This document shows, piece by piece, positions 29,972-41,791 of a stretch of 64,000 nt of DNA. Within the stretch, counting starts at the first letter, position 1. Each line of letters begins with the position of its first letter. The stretch is from Alopecurus myosuroides (lineage: Eukaryota > Streptophyta > Magnoliopsida > Poales > Poaceae), in the NCBI GenBank assembly GCA_028641055.1, contig CM054059.1:112852263-112916262 (forward strand), given 5' to 3'. A program made the translations under genes and the position numbers. Below the pieces are notes generated by a model. It worked only from the letters and a program-made list of their open reading frames with translations, searched no databases and was not told the DNA's origin.

Positions 29972-32560
29972 CAGACAGAGGCGCTGGCTGGAGTCCATGT
30001 TCGGACGGGACTCATTTCTGCTACTGGGGAGCGTGTAGTCTGTGGCCTTGTCCACAGATTCGGCTCCTTCGACTTCGTCACCGACAACGCCGGAGATTTC
30101 GGCGGGAGGCCCATTCCGGCAGGCGGCTCGGTGCTCTCCTTCGGCTCACACCTCATCTACGTCACCACCGCCGTCGTCCGCGAGTTTCCAGAGGAGGTGC
30201 TGGTCGTGGAGGATCCTCCTGCCGTGCTCACTGCCCGCGGAAGGCCGGTGGGCTGCTCCGCGGACAGCGTGGAGGTAATGATGACCGGCTTGGCAACCGA
30301 TGCCGGGAAGGGCACGGCTGCTGCCGCGGAGGTCATCGAGGATCTCGCTGGACCGAGTGTTGGCGGGAGGACCCACAAGCCCTACGAGAAGGATTCCAAC
30401 ATCCCTCTCTCCACTACACCAACGATACCGGCATCCGCTGCACGGATGGGCATGCCGCCTCCCACCAAGCTCGAGCTCTTGACCATGAGGGCGCACTTCG
30501 ACCGGCAGCGCCAGGAGCTGCTCGCTGAGCACCTGGAGCTTGAGAAGGTTAGGCTCGAGCTTAGCCTAGACCAGAACAAGTACAACAAGGCCCACGGCTT
30601 TACTCCTGTTGTTAGGAAGTCTAGCAAAGTAGTAGCTACGCGTCGCAACTTAGGCGCCGAGATGGCGACAGTTGTAGAAGCTCCTAGCCAATCTGCCACC
30701 GCAAACACCTCCACCAGGCCTAGATACAGCACCCCCGCCAAAACACTTAGAGCTGCTGAGGCTGTAGCCGCAGAGTTGCCAAACCTAGCTGGCGACGCGC
30801 GCGCTAGACAGCAGGAGAGGCTCAATGAGCTAGTGCTAGAGGCTGCTAGGCAGAATGAGGAGTTCCGGAAAGCCAATCCGGGTCCTGATGCTTCTCAGAT
30901 CGTGCATTCGTGTGCGGCGAGATCTCATGACCAAGCGTCATCACCGCATCCCAGTCGCGAGAGGGACCAGAGTGTGCGCTCTGGGAAGGGTCGAGAAATG
31001 CAGGTGTACGGCCCGGTTCTCGCCGCGAAACAGCACGCTGTGCCGCGAGAATCCGGTCAGAAACACACTACTGCAGGAGCAGGCTACCAAGCCCATAAAG
31101 CTCAGAGCAAGGGACATAGCGGAGACAACGTGGGGCCTTCTCGGCGTCCTGCTGCTCAGCCTATTCGGCAGAGGACGCAACAGCCTGCTGCAGCACAGCC
31201 GCGTACGGCTGCGCCAGCAGCCAACCCTGTGGTGCAACCCGCTGTGGTGCAGGAGAACAGGTATGATGATGGCTACTCGGCGATGGGGCTAGCCGGTTAT
31301 GCTGACCCCAGGAATGTTGCTGGTCGCCTTGGTGAGCGCATGTTGGAGCCCAGTGATGCCAGGTTCAAGATGGACATGATCAATCTGTCCGCGCAACTCG
31401 AGAACAGGGGGCCGCCTGGCCCAGAGTGCTTTGGCCCTCGCATCATGAACAAGCCATCATTGAACCACTTCCAGCTGGCCAGAGGGACCAAGTGTTACAA
31501 TGGAAGCACCAAGCCGGAGGACTGGTTGAGTGATTATGTCACAGCCGTGCACATTGCAGGCGGCAACCGGAGAGGGGCTGTGCGGTATGTTCCGCAAATG
31601 CTTGAGGGTCCAGCTCGGACTTGGCTCAACAACCTGCCCAAGGACAGTATCAATTGCTGGCTGGACTTCTCGGAGGCCTTCATCAGCAACTTCACCAGCA
31701 CTTACAAGAGGCCGAATAGGCCGCAGTAGTTGTCCGCTTGCAAGCAGCGGGAAGACGAGACCGATCGCGAGTACCTTACTCGGTGGAGCACCTTGAGGAA
31801 CACCTGTGAAGGTGTGAATGAGGCCCAGGCCATCACTTGGTTTGCGCAGGGTTGTAGACATGGTAGCATGTTGTGGCAGAAGCTGCAGCGCGAGATGCCG
31901 AGTACACTCGCGGAGACTATCAAGATCGCGGACATGTATGCACTTGGCGACCCAACCCAGCCTCTGATGGACTCCCCCGAGCCGAGAAGGAACTACAACA
32001 ACAACAACAGCAAGCGCAATGATTTCCGCAACAAGCGCAGGGGTGACCGGCTTGATACTCGGTATGATCCCGAGGAGGTGAATGCTGTGACCACGGCTGC
32101 TGGGAGTAGCCAGAGGCAAAAAACTGCTGGAGCCCAGTACGGGCAAAACCAGAATCAGGGCCAAGGCATCAAGAAGCCGTACAATGCACCCCAGTGGGGT
32201 AGCGGCAACTCGGGTCCTGCACCAAACTTCATCTTCACGGATATGAAGGATAGCCCTTGCAGCTTCCATACTCGGCATCCAGCCAGGCCAGCCAACCACA
32301 CTACTCGGCAGTGCAGTTGGTGGGAACAGATCAAGAACGAGGGCTTGCCTCCTCCTCCTCCTCTGCCAGCTGCGAATGCCAATGTGCAGCCAGCTCGGGC
32401 ACCCGCTCCTCGGCCTGCAGTCTTCCCGAGAAGAGAGAACGTGAACCAGGTGGCTTTAGGAGCCAACCGCAACTTCAGCAACGACCGCTACCGCAACAAT
32501 AACAACAACGACCGCAACCGCAACTACAACAACAACTACTACACCCGCAACAACAACAGG

Positions 32561-32617
<57 letters not shown>
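32561..32617 (+). repeat. (AAC)19 microsatellite coding polyasparagine
   Basis: Nineteen consecutive AAC codons in the gag frame, within a wider Asn/Arg-rich stretch 32480-32660. Triplet length changes here keep the frame. The opposite strand reads as polyvaline, which is a shadow. Confidence 0.9.
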
Positions 32618-32618
<1 letters not shown>

Positions 32619-32840
32619 GTCGCCGAGGTAACGACAACAACGGCAACAATGGTGGTGGAGACCGCAAACAGTACCAGGAGCACCACGAGAGCTACATGTT
32701 CTTCACTTCTGAGCCCACCGACAAGCAGTCTCAGCACAGGCGCGCTATGGAAGTCAATGTTGTGATTCCTGCCGTGCCCCACTACCTGCACTGGTGCAAT
32801 CAAGAGATCACTTGGTCCAGAGCTGATCATCCTAAGGTGA

Positions 32841-34841
32841 TGCCCAACCCGGGTAGCTATGCTTTGGTAGTGGATCCCACCTTCTTGGGTGCTCTAGAGA
32901 ATGTCAAATTCAGCAAGGTGCTGGTTGACAACGGCAGCAGCATCAACATCGTGTATAGAGACACACTCGAGAAGCTCGGGATGGCCGAGAACATGCTGCT
33001 ACCCAGCAGAACCACTTTCCATGGCATTGTGCCGGGAGTGTCTTGCTCTCCAATCGGCCGCATCTGGATAGACGTTCTATTCGGCACCAGGGAGAACTGC
33101 CGCACCGAGAGCTTGGCCTTTGAGGTGGTTGACCACCAAAGCCCATACCATGCCCTACTCGGTAGGCCCGCTCTCAGCAAGTTCATGGCTTCAACCCATA
33201 CTGCATACTTGAAGATGAAGATCCCTGGTCCCAATGGAATGATCACCATCTCGGGTGACTACAAGAAGTCCATGGAGTGTGCCTCTGCTGGCTCCCAGCT
33301 GGCAGAATCCATGGTCATTGCTGCCGAGAAGAAGAAGATGTACGAGGTGGTGGCTATGGCGCAAGCAGAGCAAGGTGGTGCACCCGGCATGCCGAGTTCC
33401 CAGTACGGGACTGCATTCCAGGCGTCCCAGGAGACAAAGAAGGTCCAGGTCGACCCTGAGTTCCCAGACCGTGTTGCCATCATTGGCACCGGGTTGGGAG
33501 AGAAATAGGAAACGAGCTCATCCACTTCCTCCGTGAGAATCGGGACGTGTTCGCCTGGTCCAATGAGGAGTTACCAGGTGTCCCGAGGGAGGTTGTTGAG
33601 CACTCGCTACACGTGCGGCATGATGCCAAGCCAGTGAAGCAGGCGATGCGCCGCTTTGGCGATGAGAGAAGAAAGGCCATTGGTGACCAGATCACCAAGT
33701 TTCTGATAAGCAACTTTATCATGGAGGTTTTGCATCCTGACTGGCTAGCAAACCCGGTGATGGTTGAGAAGAAGAAGGAGGACCCCAAGGCGGATACCGC
33801 ATGGCGCATGTGCGTGGACTACACCGACCTGAACAAGGCCTTCCCCAAAGATCGCTTTCCGCTACCCCGCATAGATCAGGTGATCGATTCCACTGCTGGT
33901 TGTGAGCTTTTGTCTTTCATAGATGCCTACTCTGGTTTTCATCAGATAGCTCTCAACCCTGCTAATCAAATAAAGACTGCTTTCATTACCCCGTACGGGG
34001 CTTATTGCTATCGTGTCATGTGCTTTGGATTGCGGAATGCGGGGGCTACCTATCAGAGATGCATGCAGAAATGCTTGCATGATCAAATTGGCAAAAATGT
34101 GTAGGTGTACGTAGATGACATTGTCATCAAAACGAATAAAACACATACTCTGCTTAGTGATATTGAGGAAACATTTGCCAACTTGCGCAAATACAAGATG
34201 AAGCTGAATCCGACTAAATGCACCTTTGGCGTCCCGGCTGGCAAGCTACTCGGTTTCTTGGTATCCAGTCGGGGTATTGAGGCCAATCCTTCAAAGATAA
34301 AAGCTATAGAGACTTAGAGAGCATGTCTTTGCCGAGATCCCTGAAGGATGTGCAAAAGTTCACTGGGTGCTTGGCTTCTCTGAGCCGCTTCCTGGGAAGA
34401 ATGGGTGAGAAGGCCTTGCCTCTGTATCAGTTGATGAAAAAGAGTGACAAGTTTGTCTGGACACCGCAAGCTGATGTGGCATTCAAGAAGCTGAAGGACA
34501 TGGTAGGTAAAGCTCACATCTTGGCTAGTCCGCTACCCAAAGAGCCAATGTTGTTGTACATTGCTGCGACTAACCGAGTGGTCAGTGTGGTGATTGTGGT
34601 GGAGAGAGAAGAAGAAGGCAAAACTGTGCAGCGGCCTGTATACTATCTCAGTGAGGTACTGTCCAGTTCTAAGCAGAACTACCCACATTACCAGAAGATG
34701 ACTTACGGCGTGTACCTGGGCGCCAAGAAGCTGAAGCACTATTTCCAAGAGCATCCCATCGCTGTGGTGAGTTCTGCTCCCATCTCGGACATCATGGGCA
34801 ACAAGGAGGCAAGTGGCAGAGTAGCCAAGTGGGAGATTTAG
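32841..34841 (+). pseudogene. Protease, reverse transcriptase and RNase H of B3 pol
   Basis: Protease: VLVDNGSSINIVY near 32920-32960 and ALLGRPALSKFMAS near 33155-33190. RT: PDWLANPVMVEKKK, CVDYTDLNKAFPKD, PRIDQVID, FIDAYSGFHQI and the catalytic YVDDIVIK at 34105-34128. RNase H: YYLSEVLSSSKQNYPHY ... LKHYFQEHPI up to 34838. Breaks: TAG 33506-33508 with a 1-base deletion (A2 has Gln here); TAG 34102-34104 directly before YVDD; TAG 34314-34316 with a frame change before 34323; TAG 34839-34841. All domains can be followed by homology to A2, so this is a recently decayed full pol. Confidence 0.83.
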
Positions 34842-36982
34842 CTGGCCGTGTACGCTCCTGCATATGCGAGAAGAGAAGCCATCAAGTCTCAGATCCTTGC
34901 AGATTTTCTGGTGGATTGGGCTGAGGTGCAGTATGAGCCTCCTACTCCGGTAGCCAACTACTGGAAGATGCATTTTGATGGCTCCAAGGTGAAGGAAGGC
35001 TTGGGTGCTAGTGTGGTGCTCACGTCACCCAAGCGAGATCAACTCAAGTACGTGCTGCAAATCCACTTCAAGGCATCCAACAATGTAGCAGAGTACGAGG
35101 CCGTAGTACACGGCTTGAAGGTGGCAAGGAGGTTGGCGTTTAGCGCATTATATGCTATGGCGACTCGGATCTTGTTGTGCAGCAAGTTTCAGGCACTTGG
35201 GATGCTCTGGATGCCAACATGGCTTCATATCGGTTCCTGGTGCAAACCATGACTGGATTCTTTGAAGGATGCGAGTTCCAACACATACACCGAGCAGAGA
35301 ATGAGGCAGCTGATGAGCTGTCCAAGTTGGGGTCTTCTCGGCAATACATCCCGGCTGGGGTTGCCTTGGAGCATTTGAGGAAGCCATCTATCAAGCCATC
35401 CCCCAACTCGGAATCCATATTTGTTCCTTCTCTGCCTGGTGAGGAAGCTGTTCCCATGGAGATTGACTGGGAGGCTGCAAAAGGGAACCCGGGGACTGCC
35501 GTCTCCATCCCGGGGACTGGCGCCTGCAACCCAGGGACTGTCCCTTCTTACTCGGGGACTTCCCCTCTTAACCCGGGGACTGTCACATTCATTGAGGGGG
35601 TTCTTGCCGCATGCACAAGGTCTCGGGGACTCGCCTTCAACCCAGAAGAAGAAGAAGTGGTGGCTATTCCAATGGAAGTGGACAAACCAGTGTTTCCCAT
35701 CCGGGAGACACCGAGTTGGGCCCTGCCCATATTATCCTTTCTAAAGGACGGCACCTTGCCGAGTGATGAGGTTACCTCGAGGCAAATTCAGAGAAGATCC
35801 AAGGGCTATACAATCTTCAGAGATGTGCTGCATAGAAGAAGTCCGACTGGTGTGCTGCAGCGCTGTGTAGAGCCAGAAGAGGGAGAAGAAATATTAGTGG
35901 AGATACACCAAGGAGAATGCGGGCATCATGCCTCTTCTCGGGCTCCGGTCAACAAAGCTTTTCGGCATGGTTTCTTTTGGCTCACTGCCTTGAAGCAAGC
36001 TGAAGATATTGTGAGAAAGTGCAATGGCTGCCAGAGATTCACAAGTAAGATTCATATGCCAGCTTCTGAGTTGAAAACCATTCCCATTACTTGGCCATTT
36101 GCTGTTTGGTGCTTGGATATGGTAGGCCCTTTCAAGCCGGCTAGAGGCAACATGACTCACATCTTGGTCATGGTTGACAAGTTCACTAATTGGATTGAGG
36201 TGAAGCCTATTCGGAAATGTGACGGAGTCACTGCTGTGAGTTTCCTGAAGGATGTGATCCTGAGGTATGGCTACCCGCACAGCATCATCACGGATAATGG
36301 CACAAACTTTGCTGACGGTGTGTTTGCGAGGTTCTGCAGAGATAAGCATATTCGGCTAGATGTCGCATCTGTTGCGCATCCCGCTTCAAATGGGCAAGTG
36401 GAAAGAGCAAATGGCATGGTGCTATCAGGCATAAAGCCAAGGCTGATTGAGCCGCTGCTGAAAACACCTGGGTGTTGGCTAGACGAGTTGCCAGCGGTGT
36501 TGTGGAGTCTAAGGACTACCCCTAACCGGTCAACCGGCTACACGCCATTCTTTCTAGTTTATGGAGCTGAGGCCGTGTTGCCTACTGACCTAGAGCATGA
36601 CTCGCCCCGTGTAACGCTCTACACGGAGGCAGAGGCTAGAGAAGCTCGAGAAAATGACGTTGACCTGCTAGAAGAAGCAAGAGAGTTAACTCTGTCACGT
36701 TCAGCTGTTTATCAGCAAAATTTGAGACGTTATCATAGCCGGAAAGTGAACCCAATGGTTTTCCGAGAAGGAGACATGGTGCTTAGGCTCGTGCAGCGCA
36801 CAGCCGGGATGCACAAGCTATCTCCTCCGTGGGAAGGGCCTTTCATTGTGAGCAAGGCTCTACACAATGATGCCTATTATCTTGTTGACGCACAGCCATC
36901 CCAGAAGAACAGGCCGGATAGAGCAGGAGAAGAATCCAAGCGCCCTTGGAATGTAGCTCTACTCCGCCGTTTTCATTCGTGA
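34842..36982 (+). pseudogene. Archaeal-type RNase H and integrase of B3 pol
   Basis: The second RNase H starts at about 34965 (MHFDGSKVKEGLGASVV, then NVAEYEAVVHGLKVA). It changes frame near 35135-35150 and continues with GDSDLVVQQVSGTWD and NEAADELSKLGS (35290-35335). This extra RNase H is a hallmark of the Tat lineage. A linker with a 21-bp tandem repeat follows (35488-35581). Integrase: zinc finger GHHASS...C..C (35919-36035), catalytic residues in WCLDMVGPF (36111-36137), IITDNGTNF (36285-36311) and GQVERANG (36392-36415), then the C-terminal SPPWEGPFIVSKALH to the stop at 36980-36982. From 35177 to the end the frame is unbroken. Confidence 0.85.
35488..35581 (+). repeat. In-frame 21-bp tandem repeat carrying polypurine-tract-like CGGGGACT
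   Basis: Five copies of a CCCGGGGACT-like decamer start at 35488, 35509, 35530, 35551 and 35572, exactly 21 bp apart, encoding heptads of the form NPGTxxx; a sixth copy is at 35622. The decamer matches the core of B3's terminal tract (TTCGGGGACTAA, 53936-53947). It lies in the linker between the second RNase H and integrase. Confidence 0.85.
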
Positions 36983-37617
36983 GCAAATTATGTATGTACT
37001 CTCTTATCCGAGTTGAACCTCTATTCGGCAATATGAATCTGAACTCGGGGACTGCCCTCGTCCAAACTGTTCCTTGTGTTTACTCTGCTTTACTTTGTCT
37101 ATTCGGTTGAACCACTTAGAATTTCAAAAGCATACAAAGTAGTGTGTTTAAACTCACCGGACACTCTGCGACTCTGCTGCTGTCCGCAACCCGGCTTCAT
37201 GGCAAGCCAGAGAACAAGCCAAAGGGTCAATGAACACATGAAAAATTGCAAAGGAAAGGAAGCGTGTAGCAACCGAGTAGAGTGTTTTTTACAATTTTTT
37301 TTTCTTTTTTTTCGGCTAAGTGGTGGGCAGCGTTACTATGAATTTTTCTAAGTGGCTAAGTATTTGAGACTCCTACTTTGAACTCTTGTGACTCGACTAC
37401 CAACAAAGCAACAAGTTGCAGGTAAGAGCTGAGATAAAAAGGAAAGAGCGGATAAAAAATGCAACTCGGGGACTTTCATATTAACGCAACCCGGCATTGA
37501 GCCAGAGTTGCTAAGAACTTAAACTGAAATAAAATGGAGTAGCAACAAGAGACTTAATTGTTTGATACATGTGCACCCGGCATCCCGGGGATCTGATTAA
37601 AAGTTAAGATAAGTGTT
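36983..37617. other. Spacer between convergent pol and antisense gene of B3
   Basis: No credible ORF. Two more CTCGGGGACT motifs (37044-37053, 37465-37474). The end of the sense pol and the end of the antisense gene face each other here. Confidence 0.6.
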
Positions 37618-40600
37618 TCAGGCGGCAGCAGTGTCGACAATGGCAGTGATATCCGCGTCAGTCTTCTCGGCATCGGCGCTCTCGGCACCAGCTTCTGTGT
37701 TGGCATTGGCGGCTTGCTCGGAGGTTGCCCTGGCGACGGAGATAAGATCCGTGGTCGAGGTCGATGCGGCAGCCTGGAAGCTGCTGCTGGTCACGCCCAT
37801 CTCGGGAGCCGCCTGTTGGATCACCATCTCAGTGGTTATGGTGGGCTCCTCGACTTGGGTTTCCGGCTGCTCGACTTCGTCATCAACCTTGGCCTTGCCT
37901 TTTCCCTTCTCGGCAGCTCCTTTCGCGGCACCAGCTTCGAAGAAACCCAAGTCATCGGACTCGGTATCCTCATCTTCGTCGTCACCCTCGCTCTCCACCT
38001 CGGTGTCGGGCTCGGTGACGCCGTCGATGAAGGTGGCGGTGTCCGCGTAGGAAGCTACCTCGTACGCTGCTGCCTTGCTGCGAGCAACGCAGTCGGGGTC
38101 CTCGAAACATTTGGAGCCCTGGCGCATCTCGAGGATCGTGTCAAGGTTCAGATTTTCATAACAACTACAGATGAAGCAAAGCAGAAGATCATCTCCAGCC
38201 CGGGCTGAGGAAGACTGCCACTTTTTCAGCTCGGCCTTCACGCCATCCAGCTTCTCGGCAAGATCGGTGAAGCTGTTGGGCGCGGTTTCGTCCGGCCAGA
38301 ACAGATCGTGGATTTTGTACGCTGTGGACACCATGGTGGTGCCCAGGCCTTTGAGTTGCCGCAGCTGGGTCTTCATGTTAAGGAGGTTGTCGTTGACGCT
38401 GGATTTGATGTTGATGGGCAGCCCGGAATCAGCTCGGAGTTGCTGCGCCTTTGCCAGAGCAGGCGAGCTTGTGGCGCAAAGATCAGGAAAGATGTCTAGA
38501 GAGGAACCAATAAAAGTTAGGTAAGGAGGCAGAGAGGAGATAAAATCGAGAAGAAAGAGTGGGAGCAAAAGCAAGCCAAGTAGCGAAGAAGAGAAACAGA
38601 AAAGTGCCGGGAAGAGAAAACTTACTTCTAAGATCAACAAGCAGCGTATCCAGCTTGATCTTCCAAGCCTCCTCGTCCGCAAGATGCCGGTCTTCAATGC
38701 TGCGCGCGTTGGCAACCTGCTGCGCGAGCTGCACGTTGTGCTTCTTCAGCACCTCGATCTCTGCCTCGAGCGCCTGCTTGGTGGCTTTGGCTGAGGTCTC
38801 GGTCTCCAGGGCGCCCCCGAGAGCTGTTTTCAGCTTCACCTGCATCGACTCGAACTCGCCGTCGCGTTCCTTCTTGAGTGCAGCATCTCGGGCGGCCAGC
38901 TGCTGCTGCACCTCGGCAGGCATCAAGCAATGAAGGTGCTCTTCCCAGAACTTCTTGTATTCTTCTACGAGAAGGACAGCACTGTTAGAAGAATAGCCAA
39001 GTAGAGGAGAAGATACAGACATCAGAGTAGCTGGCAACTCACCCTCCAACTCCTTGATCTTGCTCTCGGCGGAGGCGGTGAAGACGTGGCAGTGCTCATG
39101 CTGTTCTTGCAGTTCTTTGACTTTGCCTGCAGAGTAAACTGAATTAGAGAAAAAAGCAAAAGCGGGCGTAAACACAAAACGCACAAACCGAATAGCTAGA
39201 AGCTAACCTTCAAGCTCAGAGATTTAGAGAGCGCGGTCCACTGCCGCCTGCTCCAGAGTAGAATCATCTTTGTGCTTGGCTTCAAGGGCCGCGGTGCGCT
39301 TCCTGGCAATGCTGTGGTTCCAGAGCAGCCGCCGGAACAGGTTAGTCCTCTTCAAGTGGCTATTCTGTAAAGAAGAAGAAAAGGAGTTAGGAAATTTTGG
39401 GAAGATTTGGCCCGAGAAGACAACAACTCGGTTGAGCGTCCGTCTACTCGGCCCGAATCTCGGGGACTGGGTAGTGGCTAAGGATAGAAAGAAGAACAGA
39501 AGAGAAGAGATACCGCAATTCGGAAAAAGCAAGAAACACTTATAGCGTATGTCTGCTCGATGTCCTCGGCGGCTTTGCGGAGGACGAACAGCCCAACATG
39601 CTGCCATTCCACTTATCAACGCCGTGGGCGTCACTCTCCCAAATCCTGTCGATGAAGCCTACCCGGTCCACGACCTGCATCAGCCCTTCTGATTGGATCT
39701 CATCCTCGCCAGCTTCGCGCGAGTAGATCTCGATGGGCTTCTTGGCCTTGAGCTTGGCGTCCACTGCCTTGGCCGGGCCGTCCTTCAGAGCAGAGATCCG
39801 CTGCTCGCCCTTGGACAAGGAGATGCCGTACTGCCTGGACCCAGACAACACATATGTTGGCCAGCTGGCTTGTGCACTCGATCCTGCGCCTGCACCAGCA
39901 GATCCACTAGCAGCGCCAGTGGTGACTTGCGTGCTCTTCACTACCGGCTTCCCGGTGGACGCAGTAGGTGCTTTGGGCGGTGGCATCAGGCTGGCATCCT
40001 GCGCAGCATGGCGTGGCGGATTCTTGCGGATAGCGGCAGCTTCAGTCTTGATGGTCTTCTTGCCGGTGTCCGCCCGAGAAGCGGGTGCAGGCACTTGGCG
40101 CGCAGCGGACGGAGCCGCTTGGTGTGAGGTTGGTGGAGGCATAAGCTCAGATGCAGTCTTGGTCGTTTTCTTCTTTGGGGGAGGGCTTGGAGCAGTTGGT
40201 GGTGAGGCCTGCTGGGTAGGCGGCACAGGGGGCCGGCTACCCTGCGCAGCGTCCGGCTGCGCTTGGCTCTGGAGCACGGGCTCCACCACAGTATTCTCAA
40301 CCCGCTGGTCGGCAGCGGGATCAGGTCTGGCGTCGTCTTTTTCTTCTACCCGCGGCATGGCCGCGGGGTCTTCATGAGCTGCAGCGTGTTCTTCCTGCTG
40401 CTCGGTGTGGTCCTCCGGCCGCTCAAGGGCGGCGCGATTCTGGTTCTCGGGGTCTTGATCAATATTCTCCCCGGCTGAGGCAGCTGGGGGAGAGGGAGGT
40501 GTCTCATCATGAGCAGCATCCTGCGCGCTCTGGTCCGAGTAGGACTGCTGCTCCAAGTTCTCGTCGTCTTGGTCACCCGCGCCCGTGTTCTCGGCGCCAA

Positions 40601-41246
40601 TGTCCTCTTCTTCCATCTTTACAAGAGAGGCCGCACGCGCCCTATCCTGCTGCATGGACTCGTCCTCCTCCTCGGAGAGATCGACGAGTTTCTCAAGGTC
40701 GATGACGGATTTCCTCTTGCCGGTGCGAGTGGGGGCAGCGGCTACGTCAGCATCCAGGGGATCGCTGGAAGAAGGAAGGAAATCAGAAAGACAAAAACAG
40801 AGAAACAGAATAGCGAGAGGCAGAAGCTAAGTGTAATTCAAATGGAACAACTTACCCTTTGCGGGTGGGGAGTTGCCTTCTGGCGGTGGTGGTCTTTTTC
40901 CTCTTCTCGGTCTTCTCGGTCTTCTTGGGTTTCTTGGCAGCGGGTTCTTGGGCACCGCTGCCCGTCCTCTTCCGAGTGGTGGGAGCAGCCACAGAGAGAG
41001 GCTGGACGTCGATGGGATCCTCGGCCTCCTCGTCATCCTCATGCTCGACATCCTCTGCAGAGTAAAAGAGGAAAAGAGATTGAGAAGCATAAAAGGAATT
41101 ATGATTGCGCTACTCGCGGTCAGAGAGGCCAACTGGGTCACCTTCGTCATCCTCGGACCAGTCGCGGATAGACGCATCAACTTGGTGCTTACCAGGCTGG
41201 TTGGCATGAGGGATGCGGAGGGTGTCCTGAGTGTCGTAGGAGGTCT
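37618..41246 (-). pseudogene. Antisense gene of B3, 3' exons
   Basis: Minus-strand continuation of the gene that starts at 53237, separated by A2. Visible pieces: part of the split exon (41246 to about 41201, donor GTAAGC); exon about 41053-40862, acidic then Lys/Arg-rich with KKPKKTEKTEKRKK, a likely nuclear localisation signal; long exon about 40762-39545, rich in Glu, Gln, Pro, Ala; short exons near 39230-39360 and 39050-39125; coiled-coil-like exon about 38920-38632 (heptad-rich, Ala/Glu/Lys); last exon about 38498-37618, acidic (ESEGDDEDEDTESDD) with KGKGKAKVDDE and a stop at 37618-37620. The plan (N-terminal domain, acidic and basic middle, coiled coil, KGKAK tail) is that of the family A antisense gene. 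Splice positions are from GT-AG signals only. Confidence 0.6.
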
Positions 41247-41727
41247 TGATGGAGGGATAATAACCCAGTAGGCCGACTCCAAGGTGTAACCCGGCCCAAG
41301 GGACATGGCGCAGGATCCGGCTAAGGATAACGAAACTTCTGGAAGGTCCAAAGTTTGCAGGCCTCGTAACCCGGATTGTGGGTTGCGGTAAGGAAAGCTA
41401 AGGGTTTGTAAGCGGTGTCCGGGTAGGATTCAGGGTGCGCCTTGGAGGGCAAGCCATGGGGGTTACGGTGCTTTATAAATCGACCCCTAGGTCTAGTTTA
41501 CAGAGATCCAAGAGTTCTAGCAATCTCGCCTAATATCGAGTATCCAGTATAAAACGCAATTTGAGTTATTATCTTGAGATCGGAGACTCGGCGACTTGAT
41601 TGCCGGCTGCCAGATCAAAGTTCATCATCATGTTTTCCTCTGAGCTAAACCCTCTCCCAAACGCCTGTGTCGTCTTGCCCCAAGATCAGTTACCCCCGGT
41701 AACGTCTGCCGTGATTATCCCACGACA
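41247..41727 (+). repeat. 5' LTR of A2
   Basis: 481 bp, TGATGGAGGG ... CCACGACA, TATA box TTATAAAT at about 41473-41480. Confidence 0.95.
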
Positions 41728-41776
41728 GTTGGCGCCCACCGTGGGGCCTGCGTCCAAAGGTGTTTACATCACGTGA
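41630..41776 (+). CDS. Short frame starting in the LTR and crossing the primer-binding site of A2
   Basis: 48 codons from ATG 41630 to TGA 41774-41776. The part across the LTR end and primer site reads VIIPRQLAPTVGPA, nearly the same as the start of B-family gag (IPPRQLAPTMGPA). This suggests it is the preserved beginning of a gag whose body has been deleted in A2. Confidence 0.5.
   Translation: MFSSELNPLPNACVVLPQDQLPPVTSAVIIPRQLAPTVGPASKGVYIT
41730..41747 (+). promoter_or_regulatory. Primer-binding site of A2
   Basis: TGGCGCCCACCGTGGGGC, two bases after the LTR. tRNA not assigned. Confidence 0.78.
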
Positions 41777-41791
41777 GAAGCTCGGAGGAAC

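Larger units (their letters stand above)
29924..32840 (+). pseudogene. Gag of B3
   Basis: The family start codon (29924, in the LTR) is followed by TGA at 29948-29950. The frame is then open from 29966 to a TAG at 31727-31729 and on in the same frame to 33508 (into protease). Regions: N-terminal B-family domain (GERVVCGLVHRFGSFDF ... PAGGSVLSF) to about 30300; a charged helical stretch (FDRQRQELLAEHLELEKVRL, 30500-30560); the Tat gag core (GTKCYNGSTKPEDWLSDYV ... NLPKDSINCWLDFSEAF, 31480-31700; REDETDREYLTRWSTLRN after the TAG); a Cys/His cluster CSFHTRH...HTTRQC (about 32255-32315) that may act as a zinc knuckle; and an Asn-rich tail. B2 has a Gln codon where B3 has the TAG. Confidence 0.8.

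Noticed and set aside
32456..32830. Valine-rich minus-strand frame
   Set aside because: Reverse complement of the AAC repeat in gag.
39693..40377. Plus-strand open frames opposite the Pro/Glu-rich antisense exon
   Set aside because: Gly/Ala-rich shadows of a biased exon on the other strand, with no conserved counterpart in family A.
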